NCBI GenBank assembly: GCA_033439265.1
Contig: JAVTVX010000010.1
Span: 17,267,490 to 17,331,489 of the forward strand
Direction of reading: 5' to 3'
Source of the DNA: Dillenia suffruticosa
Lineage: Eukaryota > Streptophyta > Magnoliopsida > Dilleniales > Dilleniaceae
Length of the DNA: 64,000 nucleotides
This document shows, in pieces, positions 11,930 to 22,779 of this stretch. The stretch's first letter is position 1. Every line of letters begins with the position of its first letter. The notes below the pieces were generated by a model. It saw only the letters and a program-made list of their open reading frames with translations, searched no databases and had not been told where the DNA came from. A program made the position numbers and the translations under genes.

Positions 11930-12838
11930 GTTGCTGAGCTGGAGATTAATGAAACTAGGCAGTTTGATTCTATGTGAATGGTGAGATAATATTAACCCGG
12001 AATCCAGAGTATTGGACATTCTCAGGGGCTTGGGCAAATTCACAATCAGAAGGGACCTTGACTTCAGAGCTATGGCCAACAGAAGACTGACATTGCCTCC
12101 AATTATCAGTGCTATTGAAGGGTATACTGCTAGTGATTCACTTGTTACAACAGGAACATCACAGGATGATGATTTTGAGCCCCCCTTTCACAATCTTTAT
12201 CACATGCCTTATGCTATAGTGATGAAAGCTATTAATTTGCTTGGCAGTGGATGTCTTTACAAGCAGCTTTGTGCAGATAAGGGATGGAGCGGAGAACCTT
12301 GTCTCCCAAGTGTTACTGTTTGGCAATGGCTGACTTGCAGCAGTGTTCACCCTCCAAGAGTAACAGCAATGTATGTATTTTCAACTACAGAAATGTGAGA
12401 CCTATTTCAAAGCGCTTGTTAGAAATACACCATTTTTCTGCAGAAAACTCTCAGGATATGGTCTGGATGGTCCCCTGCCAGATTTGAAGCAAATGCAAGC
12501 CCTGGAAACTACGTTAGTTGTTAATCTCCCATCACTATCTTATCTGCTTTTCTCTGCAGCCCTCTGACCAAATTTTGTTTTCCCTTCCTGTTTTAGAGTT
12601 CGTGGAAACAACAGGCTTGATGGTCAAATTCCAGATTTTCTTGGAAATCTGCCCAATCTAAAGCTGTTGTAAGATCCATAACTCAAATCAGAGGCAACCC
12701 ATGAAGCTGATTTTAATCCGGTCATATTTACTATCTTAGATTTTTTCTATGCCGCTTTAACCCTTCCCTTTTGTTTTGCCGAAAGCTCAACAATAACTTT
12801 TGTGGACAAATCCCACAAAGCATAAAGAACAAGAAGAA
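11930..12838 (+). pseudogene. Malectin-like/LRR receptor kinase gene fragment
   Basis: Plus-strand pieces match the junction of the malectin-like domain and leucine-rich repeats of plant LRR receptor kinases. Near 11930 there is 'FTEVAELEINETRQFD', and from 12012 'LGKFTIRRDLDFRAMANRR', 'LTLPPIISAIEGYTASDS' and 'VTTGTSQDD'. Next come 'WSGEPCLPS', 'WLTCSS' and 'PPRVTA', the usual Cys-bearing cap before the repeats. The LRR pieces are 'NNRLDGQIPDFLGNLPNLKLL' (in part) at about 12600-12670 and 'LNNNFCGQIPQSIK' near 12785. Frames change between blocks (for example after 'RQFD'), the N-terminal signal peptide and most of the malectin domain are missing, and no transmembrane segment or kinase domain follows. 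Intact relatives are plasma-membrane receptor-like kinases. Which subfamily is uncertain. Confidence 0.75.
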
Positions 12839-13939
12839 AGAAAGTAGCTCCTATGATATCTTTTTTTATTTTTTATTTTTTTTTTCGCGGGGTTCAAATT
12901 ATTAACTTATATCCACAATTTCATTCCTTAATCCTTCCACCTTCTAATATTCATTATTCCCAAAATTTCTTTGACCATAATTTGTTTTTTTTTTTCCCTA
13001 TATGCATCCTTCTCTTTCACTGCTAACTTTTGAGCATAGAAGAGACAAAACCATGATCAAATTCAACAAAAAGTAGCAGAATTTTTACATGGGAGAACCA
13101 TGTCATAAACTAAATGTCTATTGATAGCATATTAATTTGTAAATCCAATTCAATAAACCTTTTCTTATAAGTCTTGCATCTACTCTTATTTATCTAAACC
13201 CATGCAATTGGAGACAACCCAAGAACTTAGCTGTTACATAAATATAAAATTTTATTATATCTACTCTGGTTTGTTCATCTGTGATTAATCATAGGGATAA
13301 TTTTGGACTTAGATTTCACCTTTCTTTTTTTAAAATATGATCTCTAAATTTAAATTTGAATCTACTAAATACCATATAGACAAGATAAATTAAACCTTAA
13401 AATTGATATATGCCACATAAAAAGTGTCGTGTGCCTTAATGTCATGCTAATGTAATATTTTGTAATCAAACTAGATAAAGAATTGAAACGAAGAGTCTGA
13501 ATTTATAATTCATATTTTCATTAAATATGAAATGTATACTCTGATTTAGATTTTAATTTATTAAATATAAATAATATTGGTACCTAAAAGGTGAACAATT
13601 TTTTTTCCCTTTGTGCTACATGACTCACTTCAATGTTCATTACTACTTTTTGTTGCTATAGACAATTAATTGATAACTTTTGATGATAAAATCTGCACTA
13701 CCAAGACAAAACGGGAGAATTGGGAATTCTTTGGGAAATGTTAAGTTGTTTCAACTTAGCTTAATTTATCACTATTTTATCTTATTGTATATTTTAATAT
13801 TTCAATTAAAGTAGAAGTGTTTTTTTTTTTTTTTCTTGGTAAGAAAATGTATAGTCTTGAAAATAGATGTTAATCTTTTTTAGTAAAGGAACAAGAGCTT
13901 TGTTCGGAACTAACCTAAAAATAATAATAATAATAATAA
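12839..13939. other. AT-rich intergenic
   Basis: No gene recognised. T tracts near 12860 and 12985, and an (AAT)n tract at about 13920-13940 next to the MITE. Confidence 0.5.
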
Positions 13940-14170
13940 TTTAAAACAATACCGTTCAAAAATTATTTTAAAATCTAACACACACATATCATGACTCGAA
14001 ATCATGACATGTACTATTCATTGAACAATACTATGAACAGTATTAAGTCACGACATGTATTATTTATAGTACTGTTCAATAAATAGTACATGTCGTGACT
14101 TCAAATTACGACATGTGACGACATGTGAGTGTTAGATTTGAAAATATTTTTTAAACGGTATTATTTTAAA
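13940..14170. mobile_element. Foldback MITE, long terminal inverted repeats
   Basis: The left end 'tttaaaacaataccgttcaa...atctaacac' (13940-13981) is matched in inverse by 'gtgttagattt...aacggtattattttaaa' at about 14128-14170. Inside, 'catgacatgtactattcattgaac' in pieces pairs with 'gttcaataaatagtacatgtcgtgac' in pieces, so nearly the whole 231 bases folds into one hairpin. There is no coding sequence. The target-site duplication is obscured by AT-rich flanks, so the superfamily cannot be assigned. Confidence 0.85.
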
Positions 14171-14689
14171 TTTTTTTTAAAAAAATAAGATTATATTCAT
14201 ACAAAACTCAAGAAACAAAACTTATCATGGTATCCACATGATCTTACTTGAATCTGAGCAGAACTTTTTCAAAGGCTCTCGATGTCAACGGGGGCAATGA
14301 CATGTAATTCATACATTAAGCATGAGTATATTTGTGAGGCTGTCTTGGTTTGTCTTCATTTGTTATGGAAATGCAATCTCACGGTATGATTTTGATTATT
14401 ATTATTATATTATTAGATGTCTCTAGTTTGCTTGCGTAAGGCTCCAACAATGATAGTAGAATTGCAATTTTTTTTCCCCATTTTGCTTCCCATATGCACA
14501 TTCATGTCACTTGATATGATGACGGCATTTATTTAATTAATTTTAATACAGCAAAAGTTTTGAGGAATTAACAAAAAATGCAACCGGATTTTTGTTTGCA
14601 TTGCACCCCAACTTACATCTGCTATCATACTAGAAATCTTGTACGGAGTATAATTCTGTTTATTATTATTATTATTATTATTATTTATT
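14171..14689. other. AT-rich intergenic
   Basis: No gene recognised; ends in a (TTA)n tract at about 14660-14685. Confidence 0.45.
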
Positions 14690-14890
14690 TTACACTATTC
14701 CAACCAACCGATATTCAAAATCATATTCCGATTAATCCGTTCCGTAACTTGTAGTTGTTCATTTAGGGGTTATTCTCACAACGTAATCTATTTTATATTC
14801 AAGTCGTGAGTTGAATTTGGAATCTTGGTTAAGGAATCTAATGTCACATCCTATTAGATCAATTGACCGTCGGTGGAGAGTATAATTCTT
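14690..14890. repeat. Dispersed repeat, first copy
   Basis: Related to 15593-15790. Shared blocks are 'ccaac..gatattc', 'aatccg', 'ttattctcacaa/ttatcctctcaa', 'caagtcgtgagttgaatt / aaccataagtcaaactcg' and 'ggttaaggaatctaatgtcacatc / agttaagcgacctaacaccacatc'. A third truncated piece may lie near 23350-23400. Family unknown. Confidence 0.6.
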
Positions 14891-15592
14891 AAAATATGTA
14901 ACAGCAATTAGAGGCAATACTTTTTTTTTTTTTCGCAATAAGAGGAGAGATGATATTTAAACCTTAACTCTTAAGGCGGACAAATATTTCAATTTTCGGA
15001 AAGACCATAACCTTTGCTCAAATCATAGGCATATCTTTAATTGAATGTTTGGCAAAAAGAAAGTGACAATGTTTATCCTTTTGATATTTTCAAGATTTTA
15101 ACGATTTTATATTCTTTTGAATATATGATTTTAATTTTGACTTTCTTTTAATAAAATATATATAAGAAGGGAAAAAACTATTTGAAGGTATTTTAAAATC
15201 TAACAGTTAATACAATTTTATGATTTTCTGAGATTTGAGATTTTTCATGTTTACAGTGAATATACATATATTATTTTGATCAAAATATTATTTGACCAAA
15301 GCCGATTGGCTCTTAAGAACATTCCGGCACATTATGTTGAATAGCCAACCATTAGATGCTTGCTTCTTTTTTTTTTTTTTTTATTTTTTTAATAGTGGAC
15401 CGGACATGTTCAGGTGCATGTAACATAACATTTTTTCCATTTAATATATGATGGTGAAATTTGTATAAAATATTGTTAAATAGGTATTCATATAATTTAT
15501 GATTTTTTATTTTATTTTATAGGTATTAACATCAATAGAATGAGTAATTATTAGATAACGGCTATCAATTATTTTATTATTTTAATCATCAT
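14891..15592. other. AT-rich spacer between two repeat copies
   Basis: Nothing recognisable apart from poly(T) tracts near 14922 and 15367. Confidence 0.45.
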
Positions 15593-15790
15593 TTTTTTAA
15601 TACTATACCAACTGATATTCGGAGTCATATTTTAATTAATCCGATTCAGAACTTATAGTGGCCCATTAAGAGAGTTATCCTCTCAATATAGTTTTTTTCA
15701 TACCCAAACCATAAGTCAAACTCGAAAACTTAGTTAAGCGACCTAACACCACATCTAACTAGACCATCTATCCATTACTCAGAGTGATTC
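15593..15790. repeat. Dispersed repeat, second copy
   Basis: Diverged copy of 14690-14890 in the same orientation. It ends about 85 bases upstream of the TATA box of the small gene, so it may contribute to that gene's promoter region. Confidence 0.6.
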
Positions 15791-15876
15791 ATAGTACTAA
15801 ATTTGGGTCCTAACATCTAATTAAATATTGATGAAGTGTGAGAGGCGTGATTTATGACGAGATAGATATTTCCTTT

Positions 15877-15884
15877 CTCTATAA
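15877..15884 (+). promoter_or_regulatory. Putative TATA box of the small gene at 15985
   Basis: 'ctataaat' lies about 100 bases upstream of the ATG, leaving a plausible 5' leader of about 75 bases rich in C, A and T, as in many plant genes. Confidence 0.6.
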
Positions 15885-15984
15885 ATTTGAGGGAGAGTTA
15901 ATTGATTAACCCACCATAACCACTAACACTTTAGCTCCTTTTGTTTAGTACTTTTTCTTTTCCTTTGAGGCTTTCAATTCAAAC

Positions 15985-16224
15985 ATGGCTGGACTTCTCT
16001 GCAACTTCTTTCCAACTGATTTTTATTATCCTCTACAACAATCAACCATCCACTCAGACAGCAATAATGGGCACATGATTTCCTTCCAAGTGAAGAAAGA
16101 AGATTCGTGCACTGATTCTGACGTAGATAATAATAACAAGTTGATTTATAAAGGAAAAGTTTCTTCTTCTTCTTCTTCGGTTGCTTTCATCTTTTCCAAT
16201 AAATCGGCTTTGCAAAGGCAATAA
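15985..16224 (+). CDS. Small uncharacterised plant protein, 79 residues
   Basis: A single-exon frame starts at an ATG in good context (A at -3, G at +4) behind a TATA box and ends at TAA. The protein opens with 'MAGLLCNFFPTDFYYP', which reminds me of a group of short plant-specific proteins starting MAGLQ..FFPTDF(F/Y)YP; this is a recollection and not a search result. The middle is acidic and rich in Asp/Asn ('DSDVDNNNK'), then comes a serine run ('SSSSSS') and a basic, Gln-ending tail. No signal peptide, membrane segment or known domain is seen. Function is unknown. Support comes from promoter layout and composition rather than homology. Confidence 0.6.
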   Translation: MAGLLCNFFPTDFYYPLQQSTIHSDSNNGHMISFQVKKEDSCTDSDVDNNNKLIYKGKVSSSSSSVAFIFSNKSALQRQ

Positions 16225-16281
16225 AACTTTAGCTAGTTTGATCATGCTTCAGGGTCTTTCTCTTTCTTGGGCTCATTTTGG

Positions 16282-16314
<33 letters not shown>

Positions 16315-17998
16315 TTGTTTTCTTCAACAAAAGTCCATTTTATCATGTAGCACGTATTGAAATGCAATGTTTCTTTTGGCGTTTCATGGATTTGCCCTAT
16401 TTTTGAAAGACTAATGACAAATTTTACTACTTATTTGTCTGCAACTGGTTGATAGTTTTGTTAATATCCAATTTATGTAAGCATGAACTTACAAAGAGTG
16501 GATCATACACGCACGTGGTTTTGCTTCTTCTTCTTCTTCTTCTTCTTCTTGTTCTCCTGTATGTTTGCTGCTTTTTAATTTTGTTGGAATATTCTAGCCT
16601 AAATCTTTTAATTTATGATTTTCCAATTCTTTCCTACTTCAGAGTGTATTAACGCATGAACTTACATGTCTGTACTTATATGTATATCAGAAAAATCATA
16701 TTCTTAACACAAACTGAGTTTCAAATTGTTCCATAATTGTTAGAACAAGCAAATGTGGAAAGCTGGTAATCATTTGTTATACGAAGAATCTTTTGATCAA
16801 GAAAAACACCAATAGCATATTCTTTTGATAAATCCAATATTTTCAACAACTATTTTGTCACCTATCAAGACCTCTCTCTCTCTCTCTCTCTCTCTGGTCA
16901 AAGATTCCATTGATTTGGGTCTCCTGCATTTCCATATCAAAATTTTGCTCTCGGTCTTCTCAGTGTAACGCTCGTTGCCATCAAGGACCCTCTTATTTTT
17001 ATGCAATACTACCTTAAAATTTTGTTGTGCATAAGAGTTCTATTAAGGGAGTGAGATTAAAATTAGGCTTCAATGTTAGAGGAAGGAGGAGTCCGGGAAA
17101 ACATTCAACTCCTAATATCAATTTGAAGCTTGCTTGTGCGGTTATACGCTTTGGTTTCTTTTGGTGTTCTTTCGTTTTGGTATGGTAGATGAGTTGGAAA
17201 GAGAGTGGTTAGAAATAACTCAAACAAATTTATAATGTGTTTTCGCATGTGGACCTGATATATTATTATAAATATTAAAGTTGGCGATACTACTCTTAAG
17301 GTGAAAAGTTTTATTTTTCTAAATCGTTTCACCTTCTAAAGAGAGGCCCATATCATGGTTGTGGGTTCTCCACGAGCAGCATAAACAATGTGCTTGCAGG
17401 TTTGCCATCGCTTCTTATCCATCTTTATCAAACTCAATATCTGTATTAAGTTCATCACTTTCTCTTCTTCCCAACTGAAAAGGTTTCTTATCCATTCAAG
17501 TTTCCATCTTAATATCTATCTCTGCTTCATATATTTGCTACTACTCGTAGAAAACTGCATGCACTGAAAAAAGATAATCCACTATTTTTAAATGCCACGT
17601 ATTTAGAAATATGGCAATGCTAACTCTTACGATACGGCTCTCAACTGATGGCATTGCTCACTTATGAAACAGTGGAAGAAGCTATCAGAAAGAGAGTAGA
17701 TAAATGAAAGCAAAAAAGAATAGACAAGAAGTGAGGATCGTTGATGACAATGGTACGGCTGATCAAGGGTATAAAATCAAGCCCACCTTAAATGGCCAAT
17801 CCGTATACATTTGGACGATAAAGTGGTTTGTTTTGATAACGTAGTTATCCTTTGATCCAACTGAAAAAATGGTTTCTTTCTTTTATAGGAAGAAAATTGT
17901 TAGAAATTTATGTTAATCACAAAAGTAAATCACTTTACTTCTCGGAGTGAATGATTTGTATGAACCACAGAGAGAGAGATATAATAACTCAAATTTAG
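16225..17998. other. Downstream and intergenic DNA with microsatellites
   Basis: Begins with the likely 3' UTR of the small gene, including a poly(T) tract near 16280-16307. A (CTT)n tract lies at about 16526-16552 and a (CT)n tract at about 16871-16895. No gene is recognised. No 5' exons of the uncoupling-protein copy are found before 17999. Confidence 0.5.
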
Positions 17999-19002
17999 GA
18001 AGGATTGACAGCTCTATGGACTGGGCTTGGTCCCAACATTGCCAGAAATGCTATAATAAATGCTGCTGAACTAGCTAGTTACGATCAAGTGAAACAGGTG
18101 AATTTACAATCCTAAGGCTTAACTTGATGTCTTATCTTTGTTATATCTCACATATTTGTTTTCTAAATTTGTATTTTGCACCCTTGTGCAGACTATTTTG
18201 AAATTACGAGGGTTCACAAATAGTGTCCTAACTCATCTCCCTGCTGGTCTCGGTGCTGGTTTCTTTGCTGTCTGTATTGGCTCTCCAGTTGATGTTGTAA
18301 GCTTTCTGTCTCTATGAACTGGATCAGGATTCTAATTTTTAGGCACTCTGTACCAAAAATGGACAGGACTATAAATGATAAATTAGACTATAATGGAATG
18401 GGCCATACAACCTCTAAAAGGCTTCCTTGTAGACCGTAAAAAGTCTCTTTTTTGTAATTGATCCATTAATGTTATTCCTATCATGTTAGGCCAATGTTTA
18501 TGCCATGGAGCTAACACCAGATTGAATTTTTCACGTTGTGGTCCAGGTGAAATCCAGAATGATGGAGGATTCCAGTTACAGGATACCATCGATTGTCTCA
18601 TCAAGACTCTAAAGAATGAGATATCTGTGCTTATTTGCCTACGGGGCAAGGGAAATGTTGTTCACTTAGTGATCATGTAGTCTTATCTGATCCAGCCAAA
18701 CCCAGAATTAAAATGAACATAACTAGCACACGTTCTACTAAAATCTTCTTTCTTGTGAATATCTAACTCGCTGTAAGAAATTAGTTGCGATTCACAATTC
18801 TTCTTACTGTTATAGCTTAAGCTCCCTATAGAAATTAGTGCCTAATTTGACTTGTGCTACCTTATGTTTAGCAGGGATTTTTGCCTTTTTCAAAGGTTAT
18901 GTTCCCAATTTTGGTCGAATTGGATCATGGAACATGATCATGTTTCTTACCCTTGAACAAATAAGTGAGAAATGCAGTCTTGCATGTTGCCTTTCTTCTT
19001 AG
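17999..19002 (+). pseudogene. Mitochondrial uncoupling protein gene, 3' half only
   Basis: Four C-terminal exons of a plant UCP/PUMP mitochondrial carrier are present with introns. Exon 17999-18097 reads 'EGLTALWTGLGPNIARNA..' through 'AAELASYDQVKQ'. Exon 18192-18296 reads 'TILKLRGFTNSVLTH..' through 'CIGSPVDV', and carries the carrier-signature start PxDV. An exon from 18547 reads 'VKSRMMEDSSY..DTIDCLIKTLKNE', and an exon at 18875-19002 reads 'IFAFFKGYVPNFGRIGSW..MFLTLEQ' to a TAG. The first half of the carrier is absent upstream. The third exon lacks one base around 'YxDTID' and has no clear donor at its end. Intact homologues sit in the inner mitochondrial membrane and dissipate the proton gradient or carry dicarboxylates. 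This is best read as a partial duplicate; a short truncated transcript cannot be excluded. Confidence 0.88.
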
Positions 19003-20061
19003 TGTCAGTTTTGGTAATGGCCATTCAGAAAATATACCAGTCATCACCAAGGGAAGTGCTTTAGTGCTGCTTTATTTTACTCTTAAGTTGTTTGGTTCGG
19101 TTTTTAGCCGGGAGGGGTGCTACAAAACTCATCCTGCTTGCAAACATGTTCAATGGTCTCTGCTTGCATGGTCAAGGGCTCAACATTGCAATTATTGGCG
19201 TGTAAGTCTCCAATAAATCAAACAGACAACAAGAAAAAAAGATGGAAAACTTTGGGAAGGTTGTACTCTGGTTCTTGTAGAATCTAGCAAGCCTAAGCTA
19301 GTAGAGCTTTATCGATTTAGCACACTTGGCCACTTTGTAGGGTCTTATTTCATCTTCAAGCATTTTGAATTAAAAAAAAAGGGTATGGGGAACGGCGATC
19401 TCTTTGAAAGAACACTATTTTATACTTCAACGTAAATTCGCATTTATACTCCTCTGGATTGAGGTTTCAAGTCGCAGTTTCCTACTCATTCAAGCATCAG
19501 AAGTTGCTTATCTCTCTTTTCTCATTTTCGTAATAGGTTAAACGACTTATCGGGGTTTAAGTATAAACGTTTTCTGCTGCAACATGATTCTTGGCGTGCA
19601 AGACAATCACAGCTTTTCCCTCGAAACTGCTGCCTTCTCAGTTTTTAACCTAAGCAAAGATCCTATCAGAAGCACTCCGATGTCTTTTTCGTGTCGCAAG
19701 TTGCCCTTTCTGGGTTCTTTTTCTTTTTTCATCATGTAAAGGGATACCATCGGAACCAAGCTAGGCCACCATACTCGATCATTATCGAGTATTGGTCTTG
19801 GCATTTCTAAAGCTTGTTATGATCAATTCAATTCTTATAGGAATTTGAATCTTTTGAAATCAGGTAACAGGCACAGAGTAATTTGCCTTTAAATCGAACT
19901 TGCTCAGCTCTTACAGTAAAACACCATACGACATTTCAATACAAACATTGATAGTCAAATTCCTAAACAATTAGCAGCAACTAACCACACAGACCATTAA
20001 ACCCTAGACCTTAACAAAAACAAAACAGAACAAGCCTTTTAACAATCTGATGATGTTCTTC
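19003..20061. other. Intergenic
   Basis: No gene recognised. The part next to 20061 should hold the 3' UTR of the minus-strand DUF641 gene. Confidence 0.5.
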
Positions 20062-21592
20062 CTAGGACCTGGACACAAGATAAACCCGAGCCTTGACAAC
20101 CAATCCATTCCCAAGCTTAAACCCGGGACAAACTGGAAACCCAACAACCAGATCCGCCGGAATACTACCGGAAAACCTAACAACACTCTCCATATAATCC
20201 GGGTGAAACTCTGCTCCTCTACTCGCCTCGAACTGACAGGGTGAGGGCTCCATTGAAAATGCCAGCAAATGCAACAACCAAACCGCCTTCGCTAGCCCCA
20301 AAAACTCTCCATAAAACTGATTCCTTGGGTGGTTTCCTGCAAGTACTTGTCTTCTTTGCTCTAAGTCTCCGAACAATGACTCTTCCATCTTGTGGTGAAC
20401 TATGGAAAGATACCTTTTGGAGCAGAATTTCCCGAAATGGCAAGTTGGTAATATCCCAAGAAGCTCAATTGGATCCATCGCTTTCATGTCGTTGTACTGG
20501 GTGAAGCAGTCTCGTCTGTACTGGTCGGGGTTAAGAAGCGAAGAAAGACTTCCGTCCATGTAGAAGGTTTCATGATCGAAGCCTTCGAAGATTTTCCTGC
20601 AAACGTAGGACTCAAGCGCGTATTTTGCGTGCTGAGCTCCGACGACGGAGACGGCGGCGGCGGTTATTGTGCTGGTGGTTGTGGCGGCCTCGATGGAGCG
20701 GACTGCGGCGGCGATGTTCCAGCGAGCGGAGCGCATGAGAGACAGTAACACTGCGGTGAAGGATTTTGCTGTTTCTCTAACTTGACTCATCGTTGCTTCA
20801 AACATTTCATTTCCCGGCGACGCTGCAACTGCATACGTGGCAGAAATTTGGTCAATCATAATCCTGTTGACGAAAATACCCCCGTTTTGGAACAAAATTA
20901 CGGAAAGAGTAGGGCTTACCTTGACTGATGCAGCTGACTCTCCTCTTTGACTGGTGAGAATGAGATCTCCCCTTCTTTCCACCTTCAGCGTTCACGCTTT
21001 TTAGCTTTTCCTTCAGATTGTCAATCTCAGCTCCTTTAGTCTTCACTTCTCTCTTCAACTCCTCCACCGCCGCTTCATACGGCGCAACCAACTCTTTCAG
21101 TGACAATACCGCCGTCATCGGCCGTCCTTTCCCGTCCGCAAAACTCCGGCGGAATCTCTCTCTCAACACACCGAGCCTCCTCAGCTCCGCCACCACCGCC
21201 ACGTCAGCCTCCCTCATTTTTTGCGCGTCCCACGGACAATGCGCCTCTTGTAGGCTAACGTACGCTCTCTTCATAACCGAGACCGCATCGAACACTTCAA
21301 CCATCAGTTCCTCCATGTCTCTTTTTCTCTCCGAACTCATCGTTTTCTCTCTCTTCCAAACCCTAACTTTCTTTTCTTCCTCGTCTTCCTCGTCTGTTAG
21401 TTCAACTAATTTGTCTCCGTCTTCGTCGTCGTCTTGATCTTCGGTGGTTTCGGTTTCGTTGTCGTCGTCGTCGTCTTCGTCCTTGTGTCCAGTTTTCGAG
21501 ATTTCTTCACGCTCGGCGGCAAGTGGATGAAGGAAACAAGAGGCTGTCACTCGCTGAATCAGATCGGAGAAATTCGACACTTTAGTTGCCAT
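20062..21592 (-). CDS. DUF641 family protein, IRK-interacting/GIL1-like
   Basis: Two exons (20920-21592 and 20062-20828) joined over a 91-base GT..AG intron in phase 1 give 479 residues. The join reads '..CISQ' + 'VAASPGNEMFEATMSQVRE'. Residues 38-74 are strongly acidic (Asp/Glu runs). The DUF641 core covers about 91-225 with 'MEELMVEVFDAVSVMKRAYV', followed by a heptad-like coiled coil about 172-200. The C-terminal half has the family hallmarks 'SLMRSARWNIAAAVRSIE', 'LLGILPTCHFGKFC', 'MEESLFGDLEQRRQVLAGNH', 'FYGEFLGLAKAVWLLHLLAF' and 'GFPVCPGFKLGNGLVVKARV'. Relatives bind the receptor kinase IRK, or act in light-dependent gravitropism (GIL1) in Arabidopsis. A nearer acceptor at the intron end would create a stop, which is why the downstream one was chosen. 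A (GA)n tract lies about 60 bases upstream of the start. The family assignment is firm; the exact orthologue is not. Confidence 0.9.
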
Positions 21593-21649
21593 TTCTCCCT
21601 TCTTGTTCGTCCTCTTTACAGGACCTTCGTCTCTGCAATGTATAGATCA

Positions 21650-21672
21650 GAGAGAGAGAGAGAGAGAGAGAG
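21650..21672. repeat. (GA)n tract upstream of DUF641 gene
   Basis: Reads as (CT)n on the coding strand, about 60 bases before the start codon, so probably in the 5' leader or core promoter. CT-rich leader tracts are common in plant genes. Confidence 0.9.
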
Positions 21673-22728
21673 CGAGCCGGTTGGGGTTGCGCAGGATAGG
21701 ATAATAATTAGCATCAGAATTTTTAATTAAAAACAATAATAACTAATGGTGGAGTTGTCAGGAGGAGACCTGAAGGGACGCTGTGATCTCAGAGCGAATC
21801 TCTTGGGAGTGTCTGTTAGATCTGTGTTGAAGGGAAGCGAGTCTCTGGTGCTCGTCCGATACAGTTCTTTTTCTCTGCTCTTTGTCTTCCTTCTATTCAA
21901 TTTTAATAGATTTTCACCATTAAAACACAGATATAATCCTCGTACGCTTAGACCCACGGAACCCTAATCTCTTGTGTTAATTACCCTTATCAATTGGGTT
22001 CAATTTTAGATCATAATATGAACACCGCTCCACATGATTTGTTGCACGAATGCAAAATTACATTGACTAATCTGGTGGAATTATGATGACTAATGGTTGT
22101 CATCCTCAAAATTTTAAGTTTTGATTAATGTTACCATGCAAGAGTATGCTTAGTACGAACACATTTTTTGAATTATTAGGTATGGTGGGTGAAAATTATT
22201 ATCGATTATTTTACATGTATAGTCAGAATTAAAAATTATAATTACGCCTTTTGACTTGGAACCCCAAATATTGGTTATACTTTGGCTTCTATATAAATGT
22301 TTTGTTTCTTTTGAATCAAGAGAAAGAAAATAATGAGGCATGCTTGATTGTGAAACAAAATCAGCAGGGACAAATAAGTTATGGGAAAACCTGTTTTGGG
22401 TCGGAATTTAGAATTATGAAAAGTGGTAGATGGTGGGGGCAATGGCCTACAAGATTAGAATGCAATTAAGGTGCATGAGTGGAATGTCACTGTTGTGTGT
22501 TGTGTTGTTAGTATATTGAATGAAGTTTCGATTTGGTGCACAAAAGTCTAGGATTGGTGTAGCTGTTCTCGTCACATGGATGGCGGATGTATTATTCTTC
22601 AAACTTTAATTTAAAGAAACATCAAATCTTGAAAGAAACAATTAAAGTTTAAGAAGCTTTTCATGCTTACCTTGAATTTTCAGGCCGGAGCTTGCCTAGG
22701 GGAACACATATACTAGGAAACATAGTTT

Positions 22729-22779
<51 letters not shown>

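Noticed and set aside
21018-21437. 139-residue plus-strand frame
   Set aside because: Mirror frame of the DUF641 coding exon; Ser-rich from reading the acidic Asp/Glu codons in reverse.
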